Position numbers and translations under genes: made by a program. A stretch of 64,000 nt of DNA. It comes from Nitrospina sp. (GTDB taxonomy: Bacteria; Nitrospinota; Nitrospinia; Nitrospinales; VA-1). Every line of letters begins with the position of its first letter. Position 1 is the first letter of the stretch. Positions 24,852-32,827 of this stretch are shown here, one piece after another. Location of the stretch: NCBI GenBank assembly GCA_018653085.1, contig JABIAY010000049.1, positions 54,335-118,334 on the forward strand. Direction: 5' to 3'. The notes under the pieces were generated by a model, which saw only the letters and a list, made by a program, of their open reading frames with translations, was not told the DNA's origin and searched no databases.

Positions 24852-24951
24852 AGCCAGAAGTATTGTAAACGGTTTAGTGCTCCCTTGGCTTAGAAAGCTT
24901 TTCTCGCACTAATATATCCAGAGAAATTTTTTTTAATGTGAAACGAGGGCT

Positions 24952-24968
24952 TGGGTATGAACCTTGCA
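24952..24968 (+). promoter_or_regulatory. Sigma-54 promoter upstream of flhA
   Basis: TGGGTATGAACCTTGCA has GG at 24954-24955 and GC at 24966-24967 with exactly 10 bp between and a TTGCA -12 box. The leader to flhA would be about 130 nt. It is the third such site in front of a flagellar block in the window. Confidence 0.68.
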
Positions 24969-25112
24969 GCTACACTGGTATCGAGGGATGTGAGAGGTGT
25001 TCTTCCCCTCTGAAAAAAGGCGGTGTGTCTCAAAGCCTTTATTTAAAAGCGTTTTCAGGATCCGCCTTTGATTGGGCGGTGTCAAATTTTTGAAGGGTTG
25101 AATGAGGAGATT

Positions 25113-27200
25113 ATGGCAGAAACGGGTGGTTTAAAAGCTTTGGTGCAAAGGCCGCAGGAAATGTTGGTCGCGATGGGAATCGTTACGATTCTCGGAGTTA
25201 TGGTGATGCCAATCCCCACCATATTGATCGACCTTCTTCTTTCTTTCAGCATTACTTTTTCACTGATTGTGCTCATGGTGGCGGTGTTCATGATTTCGCC
25301 ACTGGAGTTTTCTGTCTTTCCTTCCCTTTTGCTCATCATCACCTTACTACGGCTTTCCTTGAACATTGCTACCACCCGAGTCATTCTTTTAAATGGGGAT
25401 CAGGGGGTCAGTGCGGCGGGACAGGTGATTCAATCATTTGGATCTTTTGTTGTCGGCGGTAATTATGTAGTGGGAACTGTCATATTCATCATTTTGGTGA
25501 TGATCAACTTTATTGTTATTACCAAAGGTTCAGTGCGTACTTCGGAAGTTGCCGCTCGTTTTACATTGGATGCTATCCCTGGTAAGCAGATGAGTATCGA
25601 TGCAGACTTGAATGCCGGCCTTATTAATGAACAGGAAGCACGAACACGAAGGAGAAACCTGGAGCGTGAAGCGGATTTCTATGGATCCATGGATGGTTCC
25701 ATTCGCTTTGTACGTGGTGATGCGATTGCAGGTATTCTAATCACTCTGGTCAATATCATTGGTGGTTTTGCGATTGGCGTGTTTCAGCAGGGCATGGAAG
25801 CCAGCGAGGCGGCTCAGGTATACACGCTACTGACGATTGGTGATGGTCTGGTTTCTCAATTGCCGGCTTTGGTGGTTTCCACCGCCGCAGGCCTGGTAGT
25901 GACCCGGGCTGTATCGGACAAGAACCTGCCTGGTGAATTGATCAAGCAGTTGCTGGACCAGCCTTTTGCGTTTCTCATCGCGTCAGGCATTCTGTTTTTC
26001 TTTGGCCTGATCCCGGGACTTCCACATGTTCCGTTTATTTTCATGTCCGTGGTGGCTGGAGTCATCGGATATTCCAAAATTCAGGACAATCAAAAGGTTG
26101 AACATTTACAACTGCGGAAAAAAGAGGACGAGGCCAAGGCTCCGCTTCCAGAAAAAGTAGAGTCCATTCTTCCTCTTGATATTATGGAACTGGAAGTGGG
26201 TTATGAACTGATTCCTCTTGTTGATGCAGATCGGAATGGAGAGCTCCTGGAGAGAATCAAATCCATTCGCAGGCAGTTTGCTTTGGAGATGGGTTTCATT
26301 GTACCGCCTTTGCATATCAGAGATAACCTGCAATTGAAATCGAATGAATACTCGGTCCTCATAAAAGGTGTGGATGTCGCCCACGGCTCCATCATGATGG
26401 GAAGGATTCTGGCGATGAATCCGGGAACGACGGATCGAGAAATTGAAGGTGTGAAAACCACTGAACCTACTTTTGGGTTGCCTGCGGTCTGGGTTCCCAG
26501 CAATAAGAAGCAGGAGGCGCAAATGGCCGGTTACACGGTGGTGGACCCGGCAACGGTTATCACCACTCATATTAAAGAAACGATTAAACGGCACGCCAGT
26601 GAACTGATGGGTCGGCAGGAGACCCAGGCACTTCTGGATAAATTTAAGGAAACCAATCCCAAGGTGGTTGAAGAACTTATTCCTAATGCATTGAGTCTGG
26701 GTAAAGTTCAAAGAGTCCTTCAAAACCTTCTCAAGGAACAAATTTCTGTTCGTGACCTTCGAACCATTCTGGAAAAACTTTCTGACTATGCTTCGTTGAC
26801 TCAGGACCCGGATGTGTTGACAGAATACGTTCGCCAGGGATTGTCCCGACCGATCACCAAGCAATATCAATCAAATGACGGAACACTTTCGGTCATGACT
26901 CTGGACAGGGGAATTGAGGACATCATCGAGGGCTCCATCCAGAAGTCCGATACCGGCGCATTTTTAGCGTTGGAACCAAATGTGGCGGAGCGTTTCCTGA
27001 CTCGTCTTAAAGAGATGATTGAAAAAATCACTCCTACTATTGAAACATCGCCGGTATTGCTGGCTTCTCCGGGATTAAGAATGCATATCCGAAAGTTCAC
27101 GGAACGTTTTATTCCCGACCTGATTATCATATCGCACAGTGAGGTAGCGCCCTCTGTGCAAATCAAAACCCTGGGTATTGTGAATTTAAATGCGAATTAA
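25113..27200 (+). CDS. flhA: Flagellar export protein FlhA
   Basis: FlhA forms the nonameric export ring that docks chaperone-substrate complexes. From ATG 25113, with GAGGAGA 5' of it, the protein is 695 residues; the frame is open to 25068 but without similarity. The N-terminal half has about eight helices with the FHIPEP loop, RTSEVAARFTLDAIPGKQMS and DADLNAGLI. The C-terminal cytoplasmic domain starts after about 330 and contains GYELIPLVD and PGLRMHIRKFTER. It overlaps flhF by 11 bp. Confidence 0.98.
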   Translation: MAETGGLKALVQRPQEMLVAMGIVTILGVMVMPIPTILIDLLLSFSITFSLIVLMVAVFMISPLEFSVFPSLLLIITLLRLSLNIATTRVILLNGDQGVSAAGQVIQSFGSFVVGGNYVVGTVIFIILVMINFIVITKGSVRTSEVAARFTLDAIPGKQMSIDADLNAGLINEQEARTRRRNLEREADFYGSMDGSIRFVRGDAIAGILITLVNIIGGFAIGVFQQGMEASEAAQVYTLLTIGDGLVSQLPALVVSTAAGLVVTRAVSDKNLPGELIKQLLDQPFAFLIASGILFFFGLIPGLPHVPFIFMSVVAGVIGYSKIQDNQKVEHLQLRKKEDEAKAPLPEKVESILPLDIMELEVGYELIPLVDADRNGELLERIKSIRRQFALEMGFIVPPLHIRDNLQLKSNEYSVLIKGVDVAHGSIMMGRILAMNPGTTDREIEGVKTTEPTFGLPAVWVPSNKKQEAQMAGYTVVDPATVITTHIKETIKRHASELMGRQETQALLDKFKETNPKVVEELIPNALSLGKVQRVLQNLLKEQISVRDLRTILEKLSDYASLTQDPDVLTEYVRQGLSRPITKQYQSNDGTLSVMTLDRGIEDIIEGSIQKSDTGAFLALEPNVAERFLTRLKEMIEKITPTIETSPVLLASPGLRMHIRKFTERFIPDLIIISHSEVAPSVQIKTLGIVNLNAN

Positions 27201-28278
27201 AAAGTTTACGGCGAGCAATTACTCCATCGCTTTACAAAAGGTAAAACAGGAGTTGGGCGAAGACGCGCTTATATTAGGCACCCGTTCTATTAAGCCGCCC
27301 TCACCTGTAGCGGGAAGAAGGGTGGCGACGCGGGTGGAAATCACTGCCGCTGTTGAATATGCCTCCCCGGTTGTTGAGCCGGAAGTCCAGATTCCCGATG
27401 AATTTGAAAACAAGCCTTTGCCGGAAAATGGGGATGCGGATTTAAAATCTCTGATCTTCAGCCTTCTCAGTCAGACGGATAAGGCGCAGTCTATGGGCCT
27501 TGAGCCGCACCAGTTTGATACCTTTTCCCATTTGGTTGAAAGTGGCCTGGATGAAAAACTGGCATCGAAAATATTGAAAAAAGCACTGGAACAAAATTCA
27601 AAGCAGACTACCGACCCCGACAAAGAGTCATTAAAAGTCATGAACCTGATGAAAAAGGTTCTTCCCTGCAAGGGAGAGATTGACCTGAGTGCCTATGGGC
27701 CGAAAATCGTTGCGTTTGTCGGGCCTACGGGAGTGGGGAAAACCACTACGGTAGCCAAAATTGCCGCAGAGTATGCCCTTCGCAGGGACAAAAAGGTGGC
27801 AATGATTTCCCTGGATACCTATCGGCTGGGAGCGGTTGACCAACTGAGAATTTATGGGGAGATCATGGAGGTGCCTGTTGAAGTGGCGGCGGGAAAAGAA
27901 GAATTGCGCCAGATTATTGCCCGCCATGAGGACAAGGACCTCATCCTCATTGATACCACCGGTCGATCACATCAGGATAAAGACTACTCCCGGCAGTTGA
28001 AGGAAGTTTTTGATGCGGTGGGAGGTGTGGAAACCCATTTGGTTCTCAGTGTAACCGCCCAGGAAAAACTATTTGCGGCAACGTATCGCCAGTTTTCCTC
28101 TATGGGATTGGACCGGGTTCTATTTACCAAGCTGGATGAAGGGTTGAATTTTGGTTCCTTATTCAACTTTACAGTGCGAAACAGATTGCCCATATCTTAT
28201 TTTACATCCGGTCAACAGGTTCCCGAAGACTTGGAAGCGGCCAGGCCGGAACGGGTAATAAGTTTGATTTTTAACTGA
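27190..28278 (+). CDS. flhF: Flagellar biosynthesis SRP-like GTPase FlhF
   Basis: FlhF is an SRP-type GTPase that sets flagellar number and polar position. The 362 residues start MRIKKFTASNYSIALQKVK, the FlhF B-domain opening. The NG domain includes the P-loop FVGPTGVGKTTTVAKIAAE at about 177-195, DTYRLGAVDQLRIY, LILIDTTGR and the guanine-specificity motif FTKLDE. FlhG follows after 27 bp, the usual partner. The pair suggests one or few polar flagella. Confidence 0.97.
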   Translation: MRIKKFTASNYSIALQKVKQELGEDALILGTRSIKPPSPVAGRRVATRVEITAAVEYASPVVEPEVQIPDEFENKPLPENGDADLKSLIFSLLSQTDKAQSMGLEPHQFDTFSHLVESGLDEKLASKILKKALEQNSKQTTDPDKESLKVMNLMKKVLPCKGEIDLSAYGPKIVAFVGPTGVGKTTTVAKIAAEYALRRDKKVAMISLDTYRLGAVDQLRIYGEIMEVPVEVAAGKEELRQIIARHEDKDLILIDTTGRSHQDKDYSRQLKEVFDAVGGVETHLVLSVTAQEKLFAATYRQFSSMGLDRVLFTKLDEGLNFGSLFNFTVRNRLPISYFTSGQQVPEDLEAARPERVISLIFN

Positions 28279-28305
28279 TTTCAAGATAAATTAAAGGATT
28301 AAGGC

Positions 28306-29175
28306 ATGTACTTGGGTGATCAAGCAACTACTTTAAAAAGAATGGCATACGGAAAAATGAGCGGATCGAATCTGAGAGTCTTGGCAGTCAGTAGCGGAAA
28401 AGGCGGCGTTGGCAAAACCAACTTCGTTGCCAACCTGGCTTATGCCTTGTCCAAGAGAGGAAAGAAGGTGCTCGTTGTGGACGCCGACTTGGGATTGAAT
28501 AATATTGATATCCTTTTAGGGCTGGCTCCGCAAAAGCATATCGGGCATGTTTTGGCCGGGGAATCTAACGTAGAGGATATCATTCTTCGCGGTCCCGCCG
28601 ATATCCATATATTGCCTGCCGGAGACGGTCTGCAGGAATTGACGCAGTTGCAGTCGGAAAAGAAAATGCTTCTCATGGATGAGCTGGACCGTGTCAGTCA
28701 GGGATACGACTTTCTGATTTTTGATACCGGTGCTGGCGTTTCCACCAATGTTACTTATTTCTGTAGTGCCGCCCACGAGACGATTCTTATCGCCACCACG
28801 GAACCCACCTCACTGACCGATGTTTATGCGTTGATGAAAATTCTGCATACTAAACATGCGCAAAAGCATTTCAGGATGGTCATCAATTCAGTAAGCTCGG
28901 AGCGAGAAGCGCAAGGGGTTTATCGTAACTTGACGGCGGTCACAGATCGGTTTCTTAAAGATATTTCCGTTGAATACCTGGGTTATATTCTGCAGGACCC
29001 GAATGTGCCCAAGGCAGTGCGGCAACAAAAAGCATTTTTAGAGTTGTATCCTTTTTCAAAATTCAGTGGGTGTCTCAACGAACTGGCGGAAAAAATTTCC
29101 AAGGAGAAACCCAGTCCCTTGTCTGGTGAGGGGGATCAACCTTATTTTTGGCGGAGTGCGTTTCAGGTGCAATGA
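28306..29175 (+). CDS. flhG: MinD-family ATPase FlhG (FleN/YlxH)
   Basis: FlhG limits flagellar number by stimulating FlhF and, in some bacteria, by restraining the flagellar master regulator. The 289 residues include the deviant Walker A SSGKGGVGKTNFVANLAYAL at about 30-50, VVDADLGLNNIDILLG and FLIFDTGAGVS. ATG 28306 is 27 bp after flhF. The final residues are overlapped by the next ORF through a shared ATGA. Confidence 0.94.
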   Translation: MYLGDQATTLKRMAYGKMSGSNLRVLAVSSGKGGVGKTNFVANLAYALSKRGKKVLVVDADLGLNNIDILLGLAPQKHIGHVLAGESNVEDIILRGPADIHILPAGDGLQELTQLQSEKKMLLMDELDRVSQGYDFLIFDTGAGVSTNVTYFCSAAHETILIATTEPTSLTDVYALMKILHTKHAQKHFRMVINSVSSEREAQGVYRNLTAVTDRFLKDISVEYLGYILQDPNVPKAVRQQKAFLELYPFSKFSGCLNELAEKISKEKPSPLSGEGDQPYFWRSAFQVQ

Positions 29176-29432
29176 ACCCTATTAACATACAAAAGATGGC
29201 TATCGCATTTGCTTTGCTGGCATTTGGCTTTCTGGCGATTGGTAGTGTTTTGGCGGGAAGCCGGGTGATAACCGGGGTGATTCGTGGAGGGTTGGGAGCA
29301 TTGATTTTTGGGGGACTGGTTTGGGTTGTTGCGGATTTGTTTTTGTCGGAAGATGAAGATGCCGGGATTCAGGATATGGTCAATGAAGACAATAATCCTG
29401 ATAAAGGGGAACAGCTGGATGAAACAGCTTAA
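29172..29432 (+). CDS. Small membrane protein in the flhG-fliA interval
   Basis: From ATG 29172, overlapping the flhG stop by 4 bp, it encodes 86 residues: two hydrophobic helices (about 9-27 and 36-58) joined by a short basic loop, then a strongly acidic tail. An in-frame TTG at 29148 is less likely. Tight packing between flhG and fliA indicates expression with the flagellar operon. No family is recognised. Confidence 0.75.
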   Translation: MNPINIQKMAIAFALLAFGFLAIGSVLAGSRVITGVIRGGLGALIFGGLVWVVADLFLSEDEDAGIQDMVNEDNNPDKGEQLDETA

Positions 29433-29448
29433 CGAAAGAAATAGTTAA

Positions 29449-30210
29449 ATGGCAAATAAACAGGAAACACTTCAGCAAATTGAAATTTCCGTAGAAAACC
29501 GGGAGGCCGTGATCAAGGAATACGCGCCGATGGTTAAATATGTAGCCAACCGGATTGCCATGCGCCTGCCTCCCCATATTGAGGTGGATGATTTGATCAG
29601 TGTCGGGGTTTTGGGATTGATTGACGCGATTGATAAATATGATTCGTCTCGCGGAGCCAAGTTTAAAACCTACGCTGAATTCAGAGTTCGTGGCGCGATT
29701 CTTGACGAATTGCGGTCGATGGACTGGGTACCTCGGTCCGTGAGACAGAAAGCTTCTGCCATGGATGGAGTGGTGCAGAAACTGCAAAACAAGCTCGGAC
29801 GCCCGCCGGAAGATGATGAGATTGCCGGTGAAATGGGTGTTAGCCTGGATGATCTGTTTACAACTTTAAATGAAACCAAGAGCATGCCCATACTCAGCCT
29901 GGAAGATTTGGGTATTGCCAAAGAATCGGGCGAAGAGCAAAGTCTTCTCGATTGTCTTGCCGGAAAAGGGGACGCGGACCCGCAAACCCAACTTAGACTG
30001 AACGAACTGAAAGAAATTATTGCCAAGGCGATCGATACCCTGCCGGAAAAAGAACGCCTGATGATTTCTCTTTACTATTATGAAGAACTTACCATGAAAG
30101 AGATTGGGGAAGTACTGGGTATCACCGAGTCCCGAGTCTCACAAATCCATTCCAAAGCCGTATTCAGACTGCGCAACAAATTAAAGTCCATCATCGCCGA
30201 AGAAATGTAG
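29449..30210 (+). CDS. fliA: Flagellar sigma factor FliA (sigma-28)
   Basis: FliA directs RNA polymerase to late flagellar and chemotaxis promoters. The 253 residues carry region 2 (YAPMVKYVANRIAMRLPPH, then VDDLISVGVLGLIDAIDKYD), LDELRSMDWVPRSVRQKA characteristic of FliA/WhiG, and region 4 with LTMKEIGEVLGITESRVSQIHS. It is the last gene of the flhA operon. Flagellin and flgM targets are not in the window. Confidence 0.97.
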   Translation: MANKQETLQQIEISVENREAVIKEYAPMVKYVANRIAMRLPPHIEVDDLISVGVLGLIDAIDKYDSSRGAKFKTYAEFRVRGAILDELRSMDWVPRSVRQKASAMDGVVQKLQNKLGRPPEDDEIAGEMGVSLDDLFTTLNETKSMPILSLEDLGIAKESGEEQSLLDCLAGKGDADPQTQLRLNELKEIIAKAIDTLPEKERLMISLYYYEELTMKEIGEVLGITESRVSQIHSKAVFRLRNKLKSIIAEEM

Positions 30211-30265
30211 TCCTCGCGATTCTATCCGTTAAAAAATTCAGAACAGTTCATACTCGCAAGAGTGA

Positions 30266-31246
30266 TTAGTATATTAGTGTGCCTTTTTCTTCCGGTGGGC
30301 GGGTTTTCCAGCGGCGGTGGCCGCACATCCATGGTGCGGGGTTTTTCCGGATAACATTTTCTATAAACAGTTCGTATTGCTGGGTCCATTTCAGGATATC
30401 GTTTTCTTTGCTATCAGACCTCTCAAATTGAATTTGGGGTCCATATTCAATGCGATAAGTTCCTTTGTCCGTAGGGTGACAGAATAGGGGGAGGATAGGA
30501 GTGCCTAAACGATAACTCAACAATGCCAGCGATCGGGGAGTTGCTGCCTTTTTGCCAAAAAAATCAACAAAGATTCCGCCCTTGGCTGTATTCTGATCCA
30601 TCATCACCGCGACACTACTATTGTTTTTAAGTTCCCTCACGATTTTTAAAGGGGACTCGTTACGATCGAAAATTTTGTTTCCGGAAAGAGTGCGAAAATT
30701 TTTAGTCACTTTATCCAGGTAGGGGTTGTCCAGTTTTCGCACGATGGAAGAAAGTGGACAGATGCCCATATAACCGTGAAGTAATCCCATGATTTCCCAG
30801 TTTCCATAATGTGCGGTCAGAAAAAATATGCCTTTATTTTTTTTCAAGCACTGCCGCAATATGTCCAGTCCGGCAGGTTCTCCCTCAATGAGTCCGCGAA
30901 CCCGTTTTTCAGTGTCGCGAGTAGCCCAAAGGCATTGCAAAGCTGAAACTGTCAGATTCTGAAAAGACTTCTTGATGATCTTGTTTTTCTCATCGGAAGA
31001 TTTTGAATCGGAAAAAATAATATCGAGATTGGTTTTTGCGGAGCGTTTACGTTTTCCTGAAAAGAGAAAAACCAGACTCCCCAACACATTTCCTGTTCTC
31101 ACCACCATTTGATGGGGCAGGGGTTGCACCAGTACGAGCAGTAAGTTGCAAAAAATATATTCCAGAAAATGCCGTGTCGATTTCAATGATTTGGGTTCAC
31201 GGTTATTGTTCGGCGATGGCCTGGGCGATAGCGTAGTGCCGGTCAT
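30266..31246 (-). CDS. Lipid A biosynthesis acyltransferase-like protein (LpxL/HtrB family)
   Basis: A 326-residue acyltransferase that transfers a secondary acyl chain to lipid A or a related acceptor at the inner membrane. The catalytic HX4E motif is in FFLTAHYGNWEIMG, with an N-terminal membrane helix (about 30-55) and MMDQNTAKGGIFVDFFGKKA, both typical. The ATG at 31246 overlaps acpS by 44 bp; a TTG at 31186 would avoid this. It ends a minus-strand chain purE-tsaC-acpS-acyltransferase. Whether the true acceptor is lipid A is inferred. Confidence 0.9.
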   Translation of the reverse strand: MTGTTLSPRPSPNNNREPKSLKSTRHFLEYIFCNLLLVLVQPLPHQMVVRTGNVLGSLVFLFSGKRKRSAKTNLDIIFSDSKSSDEKNKIIKKSFQNLTVSALQCLWATRDTEKRVRGLIEGEPAGLDILRQCLKKNKGIFFLTAHYGNWEIMGLLHGYMGICPLSSIVRKLDNPYLDKVTKNFRTLSGNKIFDRNESPLKIVRELKNNSSVAVMMDQNTAKGGIFVDFFGKKAATPRSLALLSYRLGTPILPLFCHPTDKGTYRIEYGPQIQFERSDSKENDILKWTQQYELFIENVIRKNPAPWMCGHRRWKTRPPEEKGTLIY

Positions 31247-31580
31247 GCGAAATGGAGATGTGGATGGATTTGAGATTCAATTTTTCAAACAACTTTTTTC
31301 CTTGCCCCATCATTCTGACGATGGGTTTTCCTGAGGCTTGATTCACGACTTCAATGTCCTTAAATCCGACATCCCGACTGATACCGGTTCCCAGACTTTT
31401 GGACACCGCTTCTTTAACAGCGAACCGGGCGGCAAAATGTTTTCCAGGATCCGCCTGGGACTGACAATAATCGATTTCCGTGTCGGTGAATACTTTATTC
31501 TCAAAACGGGAAGAATATTTTTCCAAGGATTTTTTTATCCGCTTTATTTCTATGATGTCCAGGCCGACTCCATAAATCAT
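31203..31580 (-). CDS. acpS: Holo-[acyl-carrier-protein] synthase
   Basis: AcpS attaches the 4'-phosphopantetheine arm of CoA to acyl carrier protein. The 125 residues contain both metal-binding motifs: GVGLDIIEIKRI with the aspartate, and FAARFAVKEAVSKSLGTGI with the glutamate. The start overlaps the end of tsaC by 4 bp. Length is normal for the family. Confidence 0.96.
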   Translation of the reverse strand: MIYGVGLDIIEIKRIKKSLEKYSSRFENKVFTDTEIDYCQSQADPGKHFAARFAVKEAVSKSLGTGISRDVGFKDIEVVNQASGKPIVRMMGQGKKLFEKLNLKSIHISISHDRHYAIAQAIAEQ

Positions 31581-32239
31581 CCCAGTACCTCAGGGTGAAC
31601 GGTTTTGGCGATATTACGAAGTGCCATTTCGATTGCGGGAAATGCAAGCGCACCTGCTCGAACAAGCCGGACAGGCATCTCCGCCGCGTCTATAAGGGTC
31701 GAAGGTTTTCCCCCCTGACAAGTGCCGCCATCAATAATCAGGTCCACCTGGTTGCCAAAAGATTGCTGTACTTGTTTTGCGGTAATGGGTGGATTCTCCC
31801 CTGAGCGATTTGCGCTGGGAGCTGTGATGGGTTGACCCAGGGCTGAAATCAAATCCCGTGTCAGAGGGTTTCCGGGTTGCCTGATTCCTATCCGGTTTGA
31901 TCCCGCCGATACATTTTCGGGAATAACGGAATCGGGTTCAAAAAGAAGGGTCAATGGTCCTGGCCAGAATTTTTGCATCAAAGCGGAATGAGCCGGAGTA
32001 ATTTCTTTCACCATTGTTTCCAGTTGGACTCTTGAACTTATTAATAGAAGCAGGGGCTTATTTTTTTCGCGGCCTTTCAGTTCAAAGACCCTTTCGACGG
32101 CTTCCGGGTTGAAAGGGTCCACCCCCAACGCATAAAAAGTATCTGTGGGAAACGCAATCACTCCACCCGCAAGAAAAATCTCTCGAGCTTTTTTGAAAAC
32201 ACCTTCTGTGTTTGAGTCAACCTTTAAAATTTGCGGCAT
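31577..32239 (-). CDS. tsaC: L-threonylcarbamoyladenylate synthase (TsaC/Sua5 type)
   Basis: This enzyme makes threonylcarbamoyl-AMP for the t6A37 modification of tRNAs reading ANN codons. The YrdC domain is seen from KAREIFLAGGVIAFPTDTFYALGVD through KNKPLLLLI and ITAPSANRSGENPP. ATG 32239 gives 220 residues and a 23-bp overlap with the end of purE; an upstream TTG at 32272 would add 11 residues. No Sua5 C-terminal domain is present. Confidence 0.92.
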   Translation of the reverse strand: MPQILKVDSNTEGVFKKAREIFLAGGVIAFPTDTFYALGVDPFNPEAVERVFELKGREKNKPLLLLISSRVQLETMVKEITPAHSALMQKFWPGPLTLLFEPDSVIPENVSAGSNRIGIRQPGNPLTRDLISALGQPITAPSANRSGENPPITAKQVQQSFGNQVDLIIDGGTCQGGKPSTLIDAAEMPVRLVRAGALAFPAIEMALRNIAKTVHPEVLG

Positions 32240-32735
32240 GGCTGGTTTTAAGTTTTTTGCTCTTTTGCGCAACGGCCTTTGCCTGGTCCTTTTTGTATTT
32301 TATGAGTTGCCCCGCGAGCTTTTCATCGGACAGGGCAAGGATCTGCGTGGCTAGCAGACCAGCGTTTTTGGCACCAGGTTTTCCAATGCTGACAGCGGCT
32401 ACTGGAACTCCTCCCGGCATTTGAGCGGTTGATAAGAGGGAGTCGAGGCCGTTGAGTGACGTGGCGTCAATAGGAACACCAATAACCGGGAGGGGGGTTT
32501 CTGCGGCTACCACGCCTGCAAGGTGGGCGGCACCGCCTGCACCGGCGATCAGCACCTGGATGCCACGGCGTTTGGCCCCTTGAACATACTTCCGGGTTCT
32601 TTCCGGGGAGCGGTGGGCGGAGGTGACCAGGACCTCATGGGGTACGTTGAATTGCTCCAGCACCTTGCTGGTTTCTTCCATTATTATGAAGTCTGAATCA
32701 CTTCCCATTACAATGCCGACCAAAGGTTTACTCAA
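32217..32735 (-). CDS. purE: N5-carboxyaminoimidazole ribonucleotide mutase
   Basis: PurE rearranges N5-CAIR to CAIR in purine synthesis. The 172 residues start MSKPLVGIVMGSDSDF with the CAIR-binding loop, then SAHRSPERT with the catalytic histidine, and AGAGGAAHLAGVVAAETPLPVIGVP. No purK is adjacent. The last codons overlap tsaC. Confidence 0.96.
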   Translation of the reverse strand: MSKPLVGIVMGSDSDFIIMEETSKVLEQFNVPHEVLVTSAHRSPERTRKYVQGAKRRGIQVLIAGAGGAAHLAGVVAAETPLPVIGVPIDATSLNGLDSLLSTAQMPGGVPVAAVSIGKPGAKNAGLLATQILALSDEKLAGQLIKYKKDQAKAVAQKSKKLKTSHAANFKG

Positions 32736-32827
32736 AACAAATGCCTCCCAGTTCAGGAACAGATTTAAAATCGTGAAAAACTTTTATAACAATTTTTTAG
32801 AAGCGGATCAAGTTTTAGAAAAAGGGA

